The notes below the pieces were generated by a model. The model did not search any database. It saw only the letters and a program-made list of their open reading frames with translations, and had not been told where the DNA came from. Shown here piece after piece: positions 7,737 through 15,132 of a stretch of 18,762 nucleotides of DNA (position 1 is the stretch's first letter; the number at the start of each line of letters is the position of its first letter). Both the position numbers and the translations under genes were made by a program. Source of the DNA: Calditrichaceae bacterium (GTDB taxonomy: Bacteria; Calditrichota; Calditrichia; Calditrichales; Calditrichaceae); the NCBI GenBank assembly GCA_024763405.1, contig JANTFQ010000010.1, positions 1-18,762 of the forward strand. The letters run 5' to 3'.

Positions 7737-8276
7737 ATGATATTTACAGAAACAAAATTAAAAGGCGCCTATATCATCGAGCCGAAACGCATTGGTGATG
7801 CACGTGGATTTTTCGCCAGGCTGCTCTGTAAACATGAATTTGATGAACATGGCCTTAATAGCAATCTTGTACAAACCAATGTGGGCTTTAGTGCGCAAAA
7901 AGGAACGCAGCGCGGACTGCATTTTCAAAAACCGCCGCACTCGGAGGTTAAAATAGTACGTTGCACGCGGGGAGCCATGTTTGACGTAATCGTAGATTTA
8001 CGTCCGGATTCGGATACTTACAAGCAATGGTTTGGTATTGAACTGAATGAAGAAAACCGGTTGGCTTTATATGCCCCGGAAGGATTTGCCCAGGGGTACC
8101 GGACATTAGTTGATAATACGGAAATGTATTATCATGCCACAGCGTTTTATGCGCCGGATTATGCCTTTGGAGTACGCTATAACGATCCGGCATTTAATAT
8201 TCAATGGCCGGGCGAGGCTGTTGTTGTTTCGGATGCCGATAAAAACTGGCCCGATTATACCGAAAGCTTTTTTTAA
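7737..8276 (+). CDS. dTDP-4-dehydrorhamnose 3,5-epimerase-family protein (RmlC-like)
   Basis: The 179-residue single cupin matches the RmlC/RfbC family in length and motifs: R-G-F-F at 23-26, the catalytic-site R-G-L-H-F-Q at 59-64 (His62), tyrosines at 131-132 after N-T-E-M, and an acidic S-D-A-D near 165-168, where RmlC has its catalytic aspartate. RmlC epimerises C3 and C5 of a 4-keto-6-deoxy nucleotide sugar. Here the family motif F-A-H-G-F reads F-A-Q-G-Y at 117-121, so a histidine lining the RmlC pocket is glutamine. That change, and the lack of rmlA/B/D neighbours, argue for a different 4-keto sugar or single-centre epimerisation. ATG 7737 is chosen because AGGGA at 7724-7728 lies 8 bases before it. 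Only 13 bases separate it from the next gene, implying co-translation. Confidence 0.85.
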   Translation: MIFTETKLKGAYIIEPKRIGDARGFFARLLCKHEFDEHGLNSNLVQTNVGFSAQKGTQRGLHFQKPPHSEVKIVRCTRGAMFDVIVDLRPDSDTYKQWFGIELNEENRLALYAPEGFAQGYRTLVDNTEMYYHATAFYAPDYAFGVRYNDPAFNIQWPGEAVVVSDADKNWPDYTESFF

Positions 8277-8289
8277 GAAAGGATAGATT

Positions 8290-9573
8290 ATGCTGATTGT
8301 AGACACTGCATTACAAAAACGGTTAGACGAAAATAATCCCATAAAAGTCGCTATTATTGGCGCCGGATACAGCGGCCGGAATATCGCCTATCAAATTATT
8401 AATTTTGTTCCGGCAATTCAGGTTGTGGCTATTGCTAACCGTACTCTGGCCAATGCCCGGTCGGCAATGGAATTTGCCGGAATTGATGATTATCAGGTTG
8501 TAAGCAACGGCGGGCAGTTGCAGAAGTCCATTAAAGAAAAGAAATTTGCTGTTACTGACAATATGCAGATTCTGTTCGAAAACGAAGAAATCGAAGCGAT
8601 TATCGAAGCCTCTGGAATTGTAGATTTTGGTGGAGAGATGGCCTTTAAATCCATTCAAAGCGGAAAACACACCGTTGTAATGAACTGTGAAATGGATGCA
8701 ACTGTCGGGCCTGTTTTAAAGCACTATGCTGATAAGCAGGGCGTCATTTACACGAATACCGATGGTGACGAACCCGGCGTTGCCATGAACCTGTTCCGCT
8801 TTGTGAAAACGATTGGCTTTACGCCTGTTATGGCAGGGAATTTAAAGGGATTTTATAACCGCTACCGAACACCGGAGACACAACGTGCTTTTGCACTTGA
8901 GCATGATAAAGACCCACGAATGATGACCTCTTTTGTGGATGGAACAAAACTTTCGATGGAACTCTCGGTAATTGCAAACGGAACCGGATTCGGTGTAAAT
9001 AAAAGAGGAATGCACGGTCCAAATATTCCGGATATAAAAGAATTATTAACAAGCTTTCCTTTGGATGAAATAAAGGGAAAGGGCGGTGCCGTCGATTTTA
9101 TTTGGGGCGCGGTTCAAAACACGGGTGCCTTTGTGGTTTGTCATAATGACGCTCCTGTTAAAATGGATTATATGAAATATCTCAAAATGGGAGACGGTCC
9201 ATATTATGTTTTCTATACTCCTTTTCATCTGCCGCATCAGGAAATTCCAATTACAGTTGCCAGGGCCGTGCTTTTTAACGATGCGGCGATTACGCCCAAA
9301 GGGAAACCTTATACCGATGTATTAACCATTGCGAAAAGAGATTTGAAAGCGGGTGAAACCTTAGACGGTATCGGCGGCTATACTTGTTTTAGTCTCATCG
9401 AAAACGCCGATGTTTCGTATCAGGGAAATTTCTTGCCGATGGGCCTTTCCGAAGGATGTGTATTAAAACATGATATTTCAAAAGACACCGCCATTACGTA
9501 TGATGATGTCCAACTGCCGAAAGAGCGTTTTGCCGATCGCCTCAGAGCCGAGCAAAAACAGTTATTCTTTTAA
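8290..9573 (+). CDS. Homoserine-dehydrogenase-like NAD(P) oxidoreductase with C-terminal SAF domain
   Basis: The 427-residue protein has an N-terminal Rossmann fold, G-A-G-Y-S-G-R at 24-30 with E-A-S-G at 106-109, and a middle part carrying N-T-D-G-D-E-P-G at 156-163. The C-terminal portion from about 345 to the end looks like a SAF (antifreeze-like/AFP) domain, including K-A-G-E-T-L-D-G-I-G-G. This layout matches the 'predicted homoserine dehydrogenase with C-terminal SAF domain' group (COG4091). True homoserine dehydrogenases lack a SAF domain, and no amino-acid biosynthesis gene is nearby. Wedged between an RmlC-like and an RfbF-like gene, it most likely oxidises, reduces or rearranges a sugar or sugar nucleotide; this is inference from context. 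AAGGA at 8279-8283 lies 6 bases before ATG 8290. There is an 84-base gap before the next gene. Confidence 0.8.
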   Translation: MLIVDTALQKRLDENNPIKVAIIGAGYSGRNIAYQIINFVPAIQVVAIANRTLANARSAMEFAGIDDYQVVSNGGQLQKSIKEKKFAVTDNMQILFENEEIEAIIEASGIVDFGGEMAFKSIQSGKHTVVMNCEMDATVGPVLKHYADKQGVIYTNTDGDEPGVAMNLFRFVKTIGFTPVMAGNLKGFYNRYRTPETQRAFALEHDKDPRMMTSFVDGTKLSMELSVIANGTGFGVNKRGMHGPNIPDIKELLTSFPLDEIKGKGGAVDFIWGAVQNTGAFVVCHNDAPVKMDYMKYLKMGDGPYYVFYTPFHLPHQEIPITVARAVLFNDAAITPKGKPYTDVLTIAKRDLKAGETLDGIGGYTCFSLIENADVSYQGNFLPMGLSEGCVLKHDISKDTAITYDDVQLPKERFADRLRAEQKQLFF

Positions 9574-9647
9574 AGCCGATATTTTTTTTAGTTCCAGCCA
9601 GAAGAACCGATGCGGTGAAAATCTGATGGCCTACATATTTTTAGTTT

Positions 9648-9651
9648 GGAG
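9648..9651 (+). promoter_or_regulatory. Shine-Dalgarno GGAG fixing the start at 9658
   Basis: GGAG lies 6 bases before ATG 9658. It argues for ATG 9658 over the in-frame TTG at 9646, which would overlap the site; the family N-terminus (K-V-V-L-F-C-G-G) also begins at 9658. Confidence 0.55.
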
Positions 9652-9657
9652 TGCACT

Positions 9658-10452
9658 ATGAAAGTTGTTTTGTTTTGCGGCGGTATGGGTATGCGTCTGA
9701 GAGAATTCTCGGATAAAACACCCAAACCCATGGTGAATATTGGATACCGTCCGATTTTGTGGAATGTAATGAAATACTATGCCCATTATGGCCATAAAGA
9801 TTTTATCCTCTGTTTGGGATATAAGGCCGATATGATTAAAAATTACTTTGTTAATTATGATGAATATATTTCCAATGATTTTGTTTTTTCACAAGGCGGC
9901 GAAAAAATGGAACTTCTGAATAAGGATATTCATGACTGGAAAATTACTTTTGTAGATACCGGATTGCACTCTAACCTCGGGATGCGTTTAATGAAAGTAA
10001 AAGAGCATTTGGAAGGTGAAGAGGTGTTTTTAGCGAACTACAGTGATGGCCTGACCGATATGCACTTGCCGGATATGTTGGACCATTTTTATAAAAAAAA
10101 TAAAACGGCCTGCTTTATGTCCTACCAGCCCAATCAAAGTTTTCATGTTGTTAAATTAAAAGAAAATGACAATGTGGAAAGTATCAATCATATTGGTTCG
10201 GCGGGTTTATGGATCAATACCGGGTATTTTGTTTTCCGTCATGAAATATTCGATTATATAAATTATGGTGAAGAACTTGTTGAAAAACCATTTCAACGAT
10301 TGATTAAAAAAGAAGAATTGACTTCTTACCGTCATAAGGGCTTTTGGGCCAGTCTGGATACCTTTAAAGACAAACAAAAACTGGACGAATTGCATGCGCA
10401 GGGAGAAGTACCCTGGGAAGTTTGGAATAAAAACGGAACTGCGGAAAGTTGA
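9658..10452 (+). CDS. RfbF-like sugar-1-phosphate nucleotidyltransferase (glucose-1-phosphate cytidylyltransferase family)
   Basis: The 264-residue protein resembles RfbF, which makes CDP-glucose from CTP and glucose-1-phosphate. Shared features are the N-terminal G-G-x-G-x-R-L loop, P-K-P-M-V at 22-26, R-P-I-L-W-N-V-M-K at 31-39, K-D-F-I-L-C-L-G-Y-K at 47-56, F-V-D-T-G at 98-102, the metal-site S-D-G at 129-131, and the end motif G-F-W-x-x-x-D-T-x-x-D-K at 228-239 followed by P-W-E-V-W. Length fits the family. Two usual motifs differ: G-x-G-T-R-L reads G-M-G-M-R-L (residues 9-14), and the E-K-P sugar-phosphate segment is replaced by N-H-I-G around 177-180. Nucleotide and sugar may therefore not be CTP and glucose. 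It overlaps nothing, and the PIG-L start is 7 bases beyond its stop, so the two are probably translated together. Confidence 0.8.
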   Translation: MKVVLFCGGMGMRLREFSDKTPKPMVNIGYRPILWNVMKYYAHYGHKDFILCLGYKADMIKNYFVNYDEYISNDFVFSQGGEKMELLNKDIHDWKITFVDTGLHSNLGMRLMKVKEHLEGEEVFLANYSDGLTDMHLPDMLDHFYKKNKTACFMSYQPNQSFHVVKLKENDNVESINHIGSAGLWINTGYFVFRHEIFDYINYGEELVEKPFQRLIKKEELTSYRHKGFWASLDTFKDKQKLDELHAQGEVPWEVWNKNGTAES

Positions 10453-10459
10453 GGTTAGT

Positions 10460-11113
10460 GTGTTAAAGCAGCTTTTTGATTTGAATGAAACGAAGCCTTT
10501 AAAAATACTTTGTCTTGGGGCCCATAGTGATGATATTGAAATCGGTGCCGGCGGAACCATTCTAAAGCTTATAGATATGTTCCCGGTGGAATCTGTTTAC
10601 TGGGTGACGTTCTGTTCGAATGAAATTCGTAAACAGGAATCCTTAAAAAGCGCCGGACAATTTTTAGATGGAGTGCACGAAAAATCTATTTTTGTTGAGC
10701 GCTATCGCGATGGTTTTCTGCCCTATATCGGAACTGAGATTAAGGAGTATTTCGAAAAAATAAAAGGTGCTTATACGCCCAACTTAATTCTTACCCACTA
10801 TCGAAATGATCTGCACCAGGATCATCGTAAGGTAAATGAGCTCACCTGGAATACATTCCGGAATCATTTGGTTTTAGAATATGAAATCCCCAAATATGAT
10901 GGTGATTTGGGACAGCCAAATTATTTCTTTCAATTAGAACAAAAATATGTAGACCGCAAGATAGAAATTTTATTGACAAGCTTTGCCAGCCAGGCCGGTA
11001 AGCACTGGTTCGATAAAGAGACCTTTCAGGCCATTATGCGATTGCGGGGAATGGAATGCGCTGCTCCTGAAAAATTTGCAGAAGCTTTTTATGCCCGAAA
11101 ATTAGTATTTTAA
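10460..11113 (+). CDS. PIG-L family N-acetyl sugar deacetylase
   Basis: The 217-residue protein is a PIG-L/LmbE-type zinc hydrolase. The metal- and catalysis-bearing A-H-S-D-D at 21-25 is followed by E-I-G-A-G-G, and the second metal motif is H-Q-D-H at 119-122. Family members remove the N-acetyl group from GlcNAc-type residues on lipid or sugar carriers. No signal peptide is present, so it acts in the cytoplasm, probably on the sugar made by the upstream cassette. I take GTG 10460 as the start: GAGG at 10451-10454 lies 5 bases before it, only 7 bases separate it from the preceding stop, and family homology begins right after. An in-frame ATG at 10394 would put 22 extra residues inside the previous gene. 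Together with the WalW-like protein this gives the locus two deacetylases of unrelated folds. Confidence 0.88.
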   Translation: MLKQLFDLNETKPLKILCLGAHSDDIEIGAGGTILKLIDMFPVESVYWVTFCSNEIRKQESLKSAGQFLDGVHEKSIFVERYRDGFLPYIGTEIKEYFEKIKGAYTPNLILTHYRNDLHQDHRKVNELTWNTFRNHLVLEYEIPKYDGDLGQPNYFFQLEQKYVDRKIEILLTSFASQAGKHWFDKETFQAIMRLRGMECAAPEKFAEAFYARKLVF

Positions 11114-11198
11114 TCTGGAAAACAACAATTTGAATTTAAAGGGAATACCAGGATTTACGGTAACGTGAAGTACATAGAAATTGAATCCTCTGTTTAAT

Positions 11199-12728
11199 AT
11201 GATAAAAAAATTTATTTTAATCTTTATACTACTTGTCTCATGCACGAATACCCAGATACAGGTTAGCCACGATATTCAATTAAAAATCAAACGGATTGAT
11301 ATAGGTTCTTTTAATGCGTTGAAATTTCCATCAAATGGAGATGCGCCTGTTGATACATTTATTGCAATCAAATACGATAATCCCCAAAATGATGGATTGC
11401 CAATTTGGGGGCCGGATAAGCAGGGTACCAGCTTTATATGGGAATACTATCCCATCCAGCAAAAAGGATACTATGTTACTTTTTGGTGGGCCAATAATGG
11501 TGCTTTTCAATGGATGGATGGGAATACCAATTCATATTATGGCTGTCATCCTTATCCGCTTGGCGGCCCTCCGGGAGGAGAGACAACGGAGCATGAATGG
11601 GAACTTGCTGGTATGAAATCCGGAGCAGATAATATCAAAACGTTGTCTGATTCGCCTTTACTTGTAGAGAAGGGGAGGTGGTTTGTTCAGGCTTTTAGAG
11701 TAAAAGTTAATGATGACGGAACTAAAACCGGCCGGTTTTATATAGATTTACCCGATACCTCAGAAAATAAAATTATCGAAGTAACTGCGGATGAAAACTG
11801 GGGTGAGGTTCTTCCGCCTTCTCCTGCTTTTATATTTGGGGATGCCCCCTGGGGGCCAATTTATTATGGCACAGAACGCTTAAGCGGTTTGTTAGGAAGA
11901 GTTAAAATTTTTAACAAGGCTCTGCCATTACAAGATCTTAAATCCGAAGCATTGGAGATGAACCGGTTAGTAACTCTGGCTGGTGAAAATAATATTTGGT
12001 GGGGGAAAACATCCTATAAAACAGTTGATGACCTGATTTGTGATTATGGGACGAAAAGGGAGTTTAGTTGGGTAAATCCTGATTTTAAGGCACGCATGGC
12101 TGAAGTTCAGGATGATAGACTTTCAAAAACAATTGTATTGGAACCAGTATACGAGAACGAAATAAGTAAAATTCAGCTGCCTTTATTTAATCACGGGCCG
12201 AATAGTTTGATAAAGGATATAAGATTATTAAAAAACGATAGGTTCAATATTCGCTTCAGAGACCTACCTTACAAGGTAACGGATGGCGATTCCATTTTAT
12301 TAAAAATTAGTTTTAGCCCGGATACGGCTGGTATATTCAGTGATACTTTACTTATTTTTACATCATCTCATCGTAAGCCTTTCAAACTCTATTTAAGCGG
12401 TACATCACTTCCGGTTTCAGCCAGGACGAGTGAAGCGGACAGAGATCCTGGTAGCTATTCGATTAAGTATAAATATGAAAATAATTTTCAAACCCTGGGA
12501 AGCCTGAATTATGTACTTCATAAGGCCACGCATGTGGTGCTTAGTATCTATAATTTTTCAGGGGATAAAATTAAAAATCTTGTTGATGAAAAAGCTCCGG
12601 AAGGGCATTATTCCATTAAGTGGGATGGTACAAATAATGAAAATGTCACGGTAGGGTCTGGTATTTATTTTGCCTATCGTATCCTTGGGAATAAAAAAGA
12701 AGTATCAAAATTTGCTTTGTTCCATTAG
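11199..12728 (+). CDS. Exported FPSNGD-domain protein with lipobox-like signal and C-terminal sorting-type domain
   Basis: I do not recognise a named family. From ATG 11199 the protein has 509 residues; an in-frame TTG at 11181 would add six and neither start has a good ribosome site. The signal region ends L-L-V-S-C at residue 15, a lipoprotein-like lipobox. Residues about 40-300 form a domain also seen in the protein encoded at 13105-15132, with identical blocks FPSNGD, NPQNDGLPIWG, WEYYP, GYYVTF, YYGCHP, WELAGM, FYIDLPDTS and NNIWWG. Its ending (LSGLLGRVKIFNKAL) recalls LamG-type beta sandwiches. Residues about 310-405 (ISFSPDTAGIFSDTLLIFTS) look like an ASH/'choice-of-anchor D' domain. 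The last 70 (LSIYNFSGDKI... SGIYFAYRI) resemble a FlgD-Ig/type IX sorting domain. It is likely a cell-surface, possibly glycan-binding protein; that role is inference. Confidence 0.72.
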   Translation: MIKKFILIFILLVSCTNTQIQVSHDIQLKIKRIDIGSFNALKFPSNGDAPVDTFIAIKYDNPQNDGLPIWGPDKQGTSFIWEYYPIQQKGYYVTFWWANNGAFQWMDGNTNSYYGCHPYPLGGPPGGETTEHEWELAGMKSGADNIKTLSDSPLLVEKGRWFVQAFRVKVNDDGTKTGRFYIDLPDTSENKIIEVTADENWGEVLPPSPAFIFGDAPWGPIYYGTERLSGLLGRVKIFNKALPLQDLKSEALEMNRLVTLAGENNIWWGKTSYKTVDDLICDYGTKREFSWVNPDFKARMAEVQDDRLSKTIVLEPVYENEISKIQLPLFNHGPNSLIKDIRLLKNDRFNIRFRDLPYKVTDGDSILLKISFSPDTAGIFSDTLLIFTSSHRKPFKLYLSGTSLPVSARTSEADRDPGSYSIKYKYENNFQTLGSLNYVLHKATHVVLSIYNFSGDKIKNLVDEKAPEGHYSIKWDGTNNENVTVGSGIYFAYRILGNKKEVSKFALFH

Positions 12729-12786
12729 CTGTGCTTAGACAAATTTATAAAAGGGCACCGAACTGCATCTCATTTCCATCGGTCGG

Positions 12787-12802
12787 AAACACGGCTGTGT
12801 TT
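12787..12802 (+). terminator. Possible weak intrinsic terminator
   Basis: AAACAC (12787-12792), loop GGCT, GTGTTT (12797-12802) form a 6-bp hairpin 58 bases after the stop of the upstream gene. The U-run is only part of the stem (GTTTTAT), so termination would be inefficient. It is offered only because an end of transcription is expected in this gap. Confidence 0.25.
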
Positions 12803-13095
12803 TATCGTATAAAAAAAATATAATAAGTCTGCGGCGGGTAAAGTTCTCATGTATAAGAATTATTTTACAATAGAATAGCTTGTCAACAACTCTGTTCTTA
12901 CTGGAACTTCCTGAATGCTTACAAGCCAGGTTAACTCAATTCAATTCCATCCATTTCCCCAAAAAAACCATGTTCGAATCGAATTCTTTCAAAGAGATTA
13001 AACCATTCCGGTTAGATAAACCACTGCCCTGCGTTTACGAGAGAAAAGTGCAGATAGTTTAAATAACTATTTCAAAAAAATCATTAATAATAATC

Positions 13096-13099
13096 AGGA
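13096..13099 (+). promoter_or_regulatory. Shine-Dalgarno AGGA fixing the start at 13105
   Basis: AGGA lies 5 bases before ATG 13105 and overlaps the in-frame ATG at 13099. The site therefore favours the second ATG, which gives a shorter, typical signal peptide (MRRSLLFILF). Confidence 0.5.
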
Positions 13100-13104
13100 T
13101 GTCA

Positions 13105-15132
13105 ATGCGTCGAAGTTTACTTTTTATATTATTTTTGCCAATACTCTTATTGGCACAGCAATATCAATACATCAACGGCTTACAGTTTCCCTCCAACGGG
13201 GATGATCCCAGTAATAAACATATTGCGATTCAGTTTCTAAATCCACAGAATGACGGCTTGCCCATTTGGGGGGCAGACCACGGTGGAACCACCTGGGTAT
13301 GGGAATATTATCCGTTTCAGCAAACCGGCTACTATGTCACATTTTTCTGGGCCGACAATGGGGATAACTGGCATGAGGCCTACTATGGATGCCATCCCTT
13401 TCCCATTCCACCTTCTGCCGGATCGGGAACTTCGCACTACTGGGAACTGGCCGGTATGGCCAACGGTCGGGATAATACCAATACGCGCGACGGGGGGCCG
13501 TTGGTGGTGGTAAAAGAGCGCTGGTATAAACAGGCACTGCGCATACACGTAAATCCAGACGGTAGTAAGCAGGCTGTGTTTTATATTGATTTACCGGATA
13601 CCTCGAATAAGTTCGTTATTGATGTCACTTCGGATGCAGGCTGGGGCGAAACGAATCCCCCGAATCCGGTGGTTGTTTTCGGTTCGGCGCCCTGGGCAAA
13701 TAGTGAACGGTTAAGCGGAATACTGGGACGTATTAAAATTTTCAATAAGGAAATTAGCGGTCCGGATATTTTAGAAGAGGCTGCCAATATGAATATCCTG
13801 ACTACCGCCGCCGGACAAAATAATATCTGGTGGGGGATCACCTCGTTTGACAATGTAGATGATTTAGGCAGTGACTATGGAACAGGAAGAACATTTGAAT
13901 GGGCGACTACATATAAAGCAAAGGTTGTTGCGATTGACTCTATCGCGCTGAATCCGGGCAATGAGTCGCCGAAAATAACGGATATTCCGGATCAGACTAT
14001 CTCAGAAGGCGCATATTTTGCCGATATTGCGCTGGATGATTTTGTAGAAGATGTGGATGATGCCGATAATACGCTTACCTGGGAAATTACAGGAAATACC
14101 GAGTTAGGGATTCATATTAATTCGGATAGGATCCTGACGATAACCGTACCCGGTACAGAGTGGAATGGCAGAGAACGCTTATTTTTTAAGGTGAGCGATC
14201 CCGGTGGTTTGTCGGATACAAGCAGTACACTGTTTGCGGTGGAGCCGGTGAATGATCCGCCATATTTTACCGCTGCGCTGCCGAATCTAACATTCAATGA
14301 AGATGATTCTCTACAATTTGCCGTAACGGAATGGTACCCGTATGCAGACGATATCGATAATGCCGATTCGGAATTAAATTATATAATTAGCGGCGGGAAG
14401 AATGTGCACTACTTTTTAAAGAGTAATACGTATTCATTCTCAGCTGATCATGATTGGTCCGGAAGTGAAACCTTACAGTTGATTGTAAGTGATGGATTAC
14501 TATCGGATACGGCTTCTTTTTCGGTCGTCGTGAATGCCGTTAACGATCCTCCTGAAATAATAAATCTTCCGGAAACAATTCACTTCCGCAGTGATTCTTC
14601 AGCGGTTTTAATGATGAATGAATATGCCAAGGACATTGATTCACCCCTACCTCTTTTAAGCTGGAATTTTGCAGTTTCCAATGATTCTCTTGTGTATTCC
14701 TTTGATAGTGAGATAGCTAGGCTCCAACTGACCGCCCCGGATTTTAGCGGCAGTGCCCGTTTATTCTGTACGCTTAGTGATGACAGCAGTGCCCGGATTA
14801 GGGACACTGTGCTGGTGTCTGTGGATCCGGTTACCGCAATCAGAGATATGCTCAGCCAGCGTGTTCCGAAGCAATACGAATTGCAGCAAAATTATCCAAA
14901 TCCCTTTAACCCGGTAACGCATATAAATTATAGTCTGCCGCGGACCGGTAAAGTACGGATTGCGGTGTACACTCTTCTTGGTAAAAATGTCGAGATACTG
15001 TTGGATACGATCAAACCGGCCGGATATTATTCGCTTCGTTTTGACGCATCCCGTTATTCATCCGGAATTTATATTTATCAGATTCAGGCCGGAAACTTTG
15101 TACAGAATAGAAAAATGATTCTGATGAAATAG
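13105..15132 (+). CDS. Exported FPSNGD-domain protein with cadherin-like repeats and type IX secretion sorting domain
   Basis: The 675-residue protein begins with a signal peptide (MRRSLLFILFLPILLLAQQ, cleavage near residue 17). Residues about 22-280 share the uncharacterised FPSNGD domain with the preceding paralogue, aligned end to end with long identical blocks and a LamG-like closing segment (LSGILGRIKIFNK). Then come three cadherin-like repeats of about 97 residues (about 287-381, 382-478 and 479-575), each joined by N-D-P-P or related acidic turns with D-I-D-x-x-D/D-V-D-D-A-D calcium-type motifs. Residues 591-675 are a type-A sorting domain starting Y-E-L-Q-Q-N-Y-P-N-P-F-N-P and ending in the usual G-N-F-V-Q-x-R-K-M-I-L-M-K. 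It should cross the outer membrane by type IX secretion and be anchored at or released from the surface. Start ATG 13105 is preferred over 13099 because AGGA lies just before it. A role in binding or scaffolding the locus's polysaccharide is inferred. Confidence 0.82.
   Translation: MRRSLLFILFLPILLLAQQYQYINGLQFPSNGDDPSNKHIAIQFLNPQNDGLPIWGADHGGTTWVWEYYPFQQTGYYVTFFWADNGDNWHEAYYGCHPFPIPPSAGSGTSHYWELAGMANGRDNTNTRDGGPLVVVKERWYKQALRIHVNPDGSKQAVFYIDLPDTSNKFVIDVTSDAGWGETNPPNPVVVFGSAPWANSERLSGILGRIKIFNKEISGPDILEEAANMNILTTAAGQNNIWWGITSFDNVDDLGSDYGTGRTFEWATTYKAKVVAIDSIALNPGNESPKITDIPDQTISEGAYFADIALDDFVEDVDDADNTLTWEITGNTELGIHINSDRILTITVPGTEWNGRERLFFKVSDPGGLSDTSSTLFAVEPVNDPPYFTAALPNLTFNEDDSLQFAVTEWYPYADDIDNADSELNYIISGGKNVHYFLKSNTYSFSADHDWSGSETLQLIVSDGLLSDTASFSVVVNAVNDPPEIINLPETIHFRSDSSAVLMMNEYAKDIDSPLPLLSWNFAVSNDSLVYSFDSEIARLQLTAPDFSGSARLFCTLSDDSSARIRDTVLVSVDPVTAIRDMLSQRVPKQYELQQNYPNPFNPVTHINYSLPRTGKVRIAVYTLLGKNVEILLDTIKPAGYYSLRFDASRYSSGIYIYQIQAGNFVQNRKMILMK

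Larger units (their letters stand above)
12729..13104 (+). other. Intergenic region between the two paralogues
   Basis: This 376-base stretch separates the two FPSNGD-domain genes. It contains a weak hairpin (12787-12802), an AT-rich run around 12810-12830, and TACAAT-like -10 candidates near 12867 without a convincing -35. The TTG-started 60-codon frame at 12880-13062 has no ribosome-binding site and no recognisable similarity, so I do not call it a gene. The stretch probably carries the 3' end of one unit and the promoter of the next. No repeat of the neighbouring domain is seen here. Confidence 0.4.

Noticed and set aside
10207..10560. 117-codon minus-strand frame across the RfbF/PIG-L junction
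   Set aside because: Antisense to two clear enzymes, with no motif; a shadow.
12880..13062. 60-codon TTG-started frame between the paralogues
   Set aside because: No Shine-Dalgarno, no similarity I recognise, and short length; chance opening in an intergenic region.
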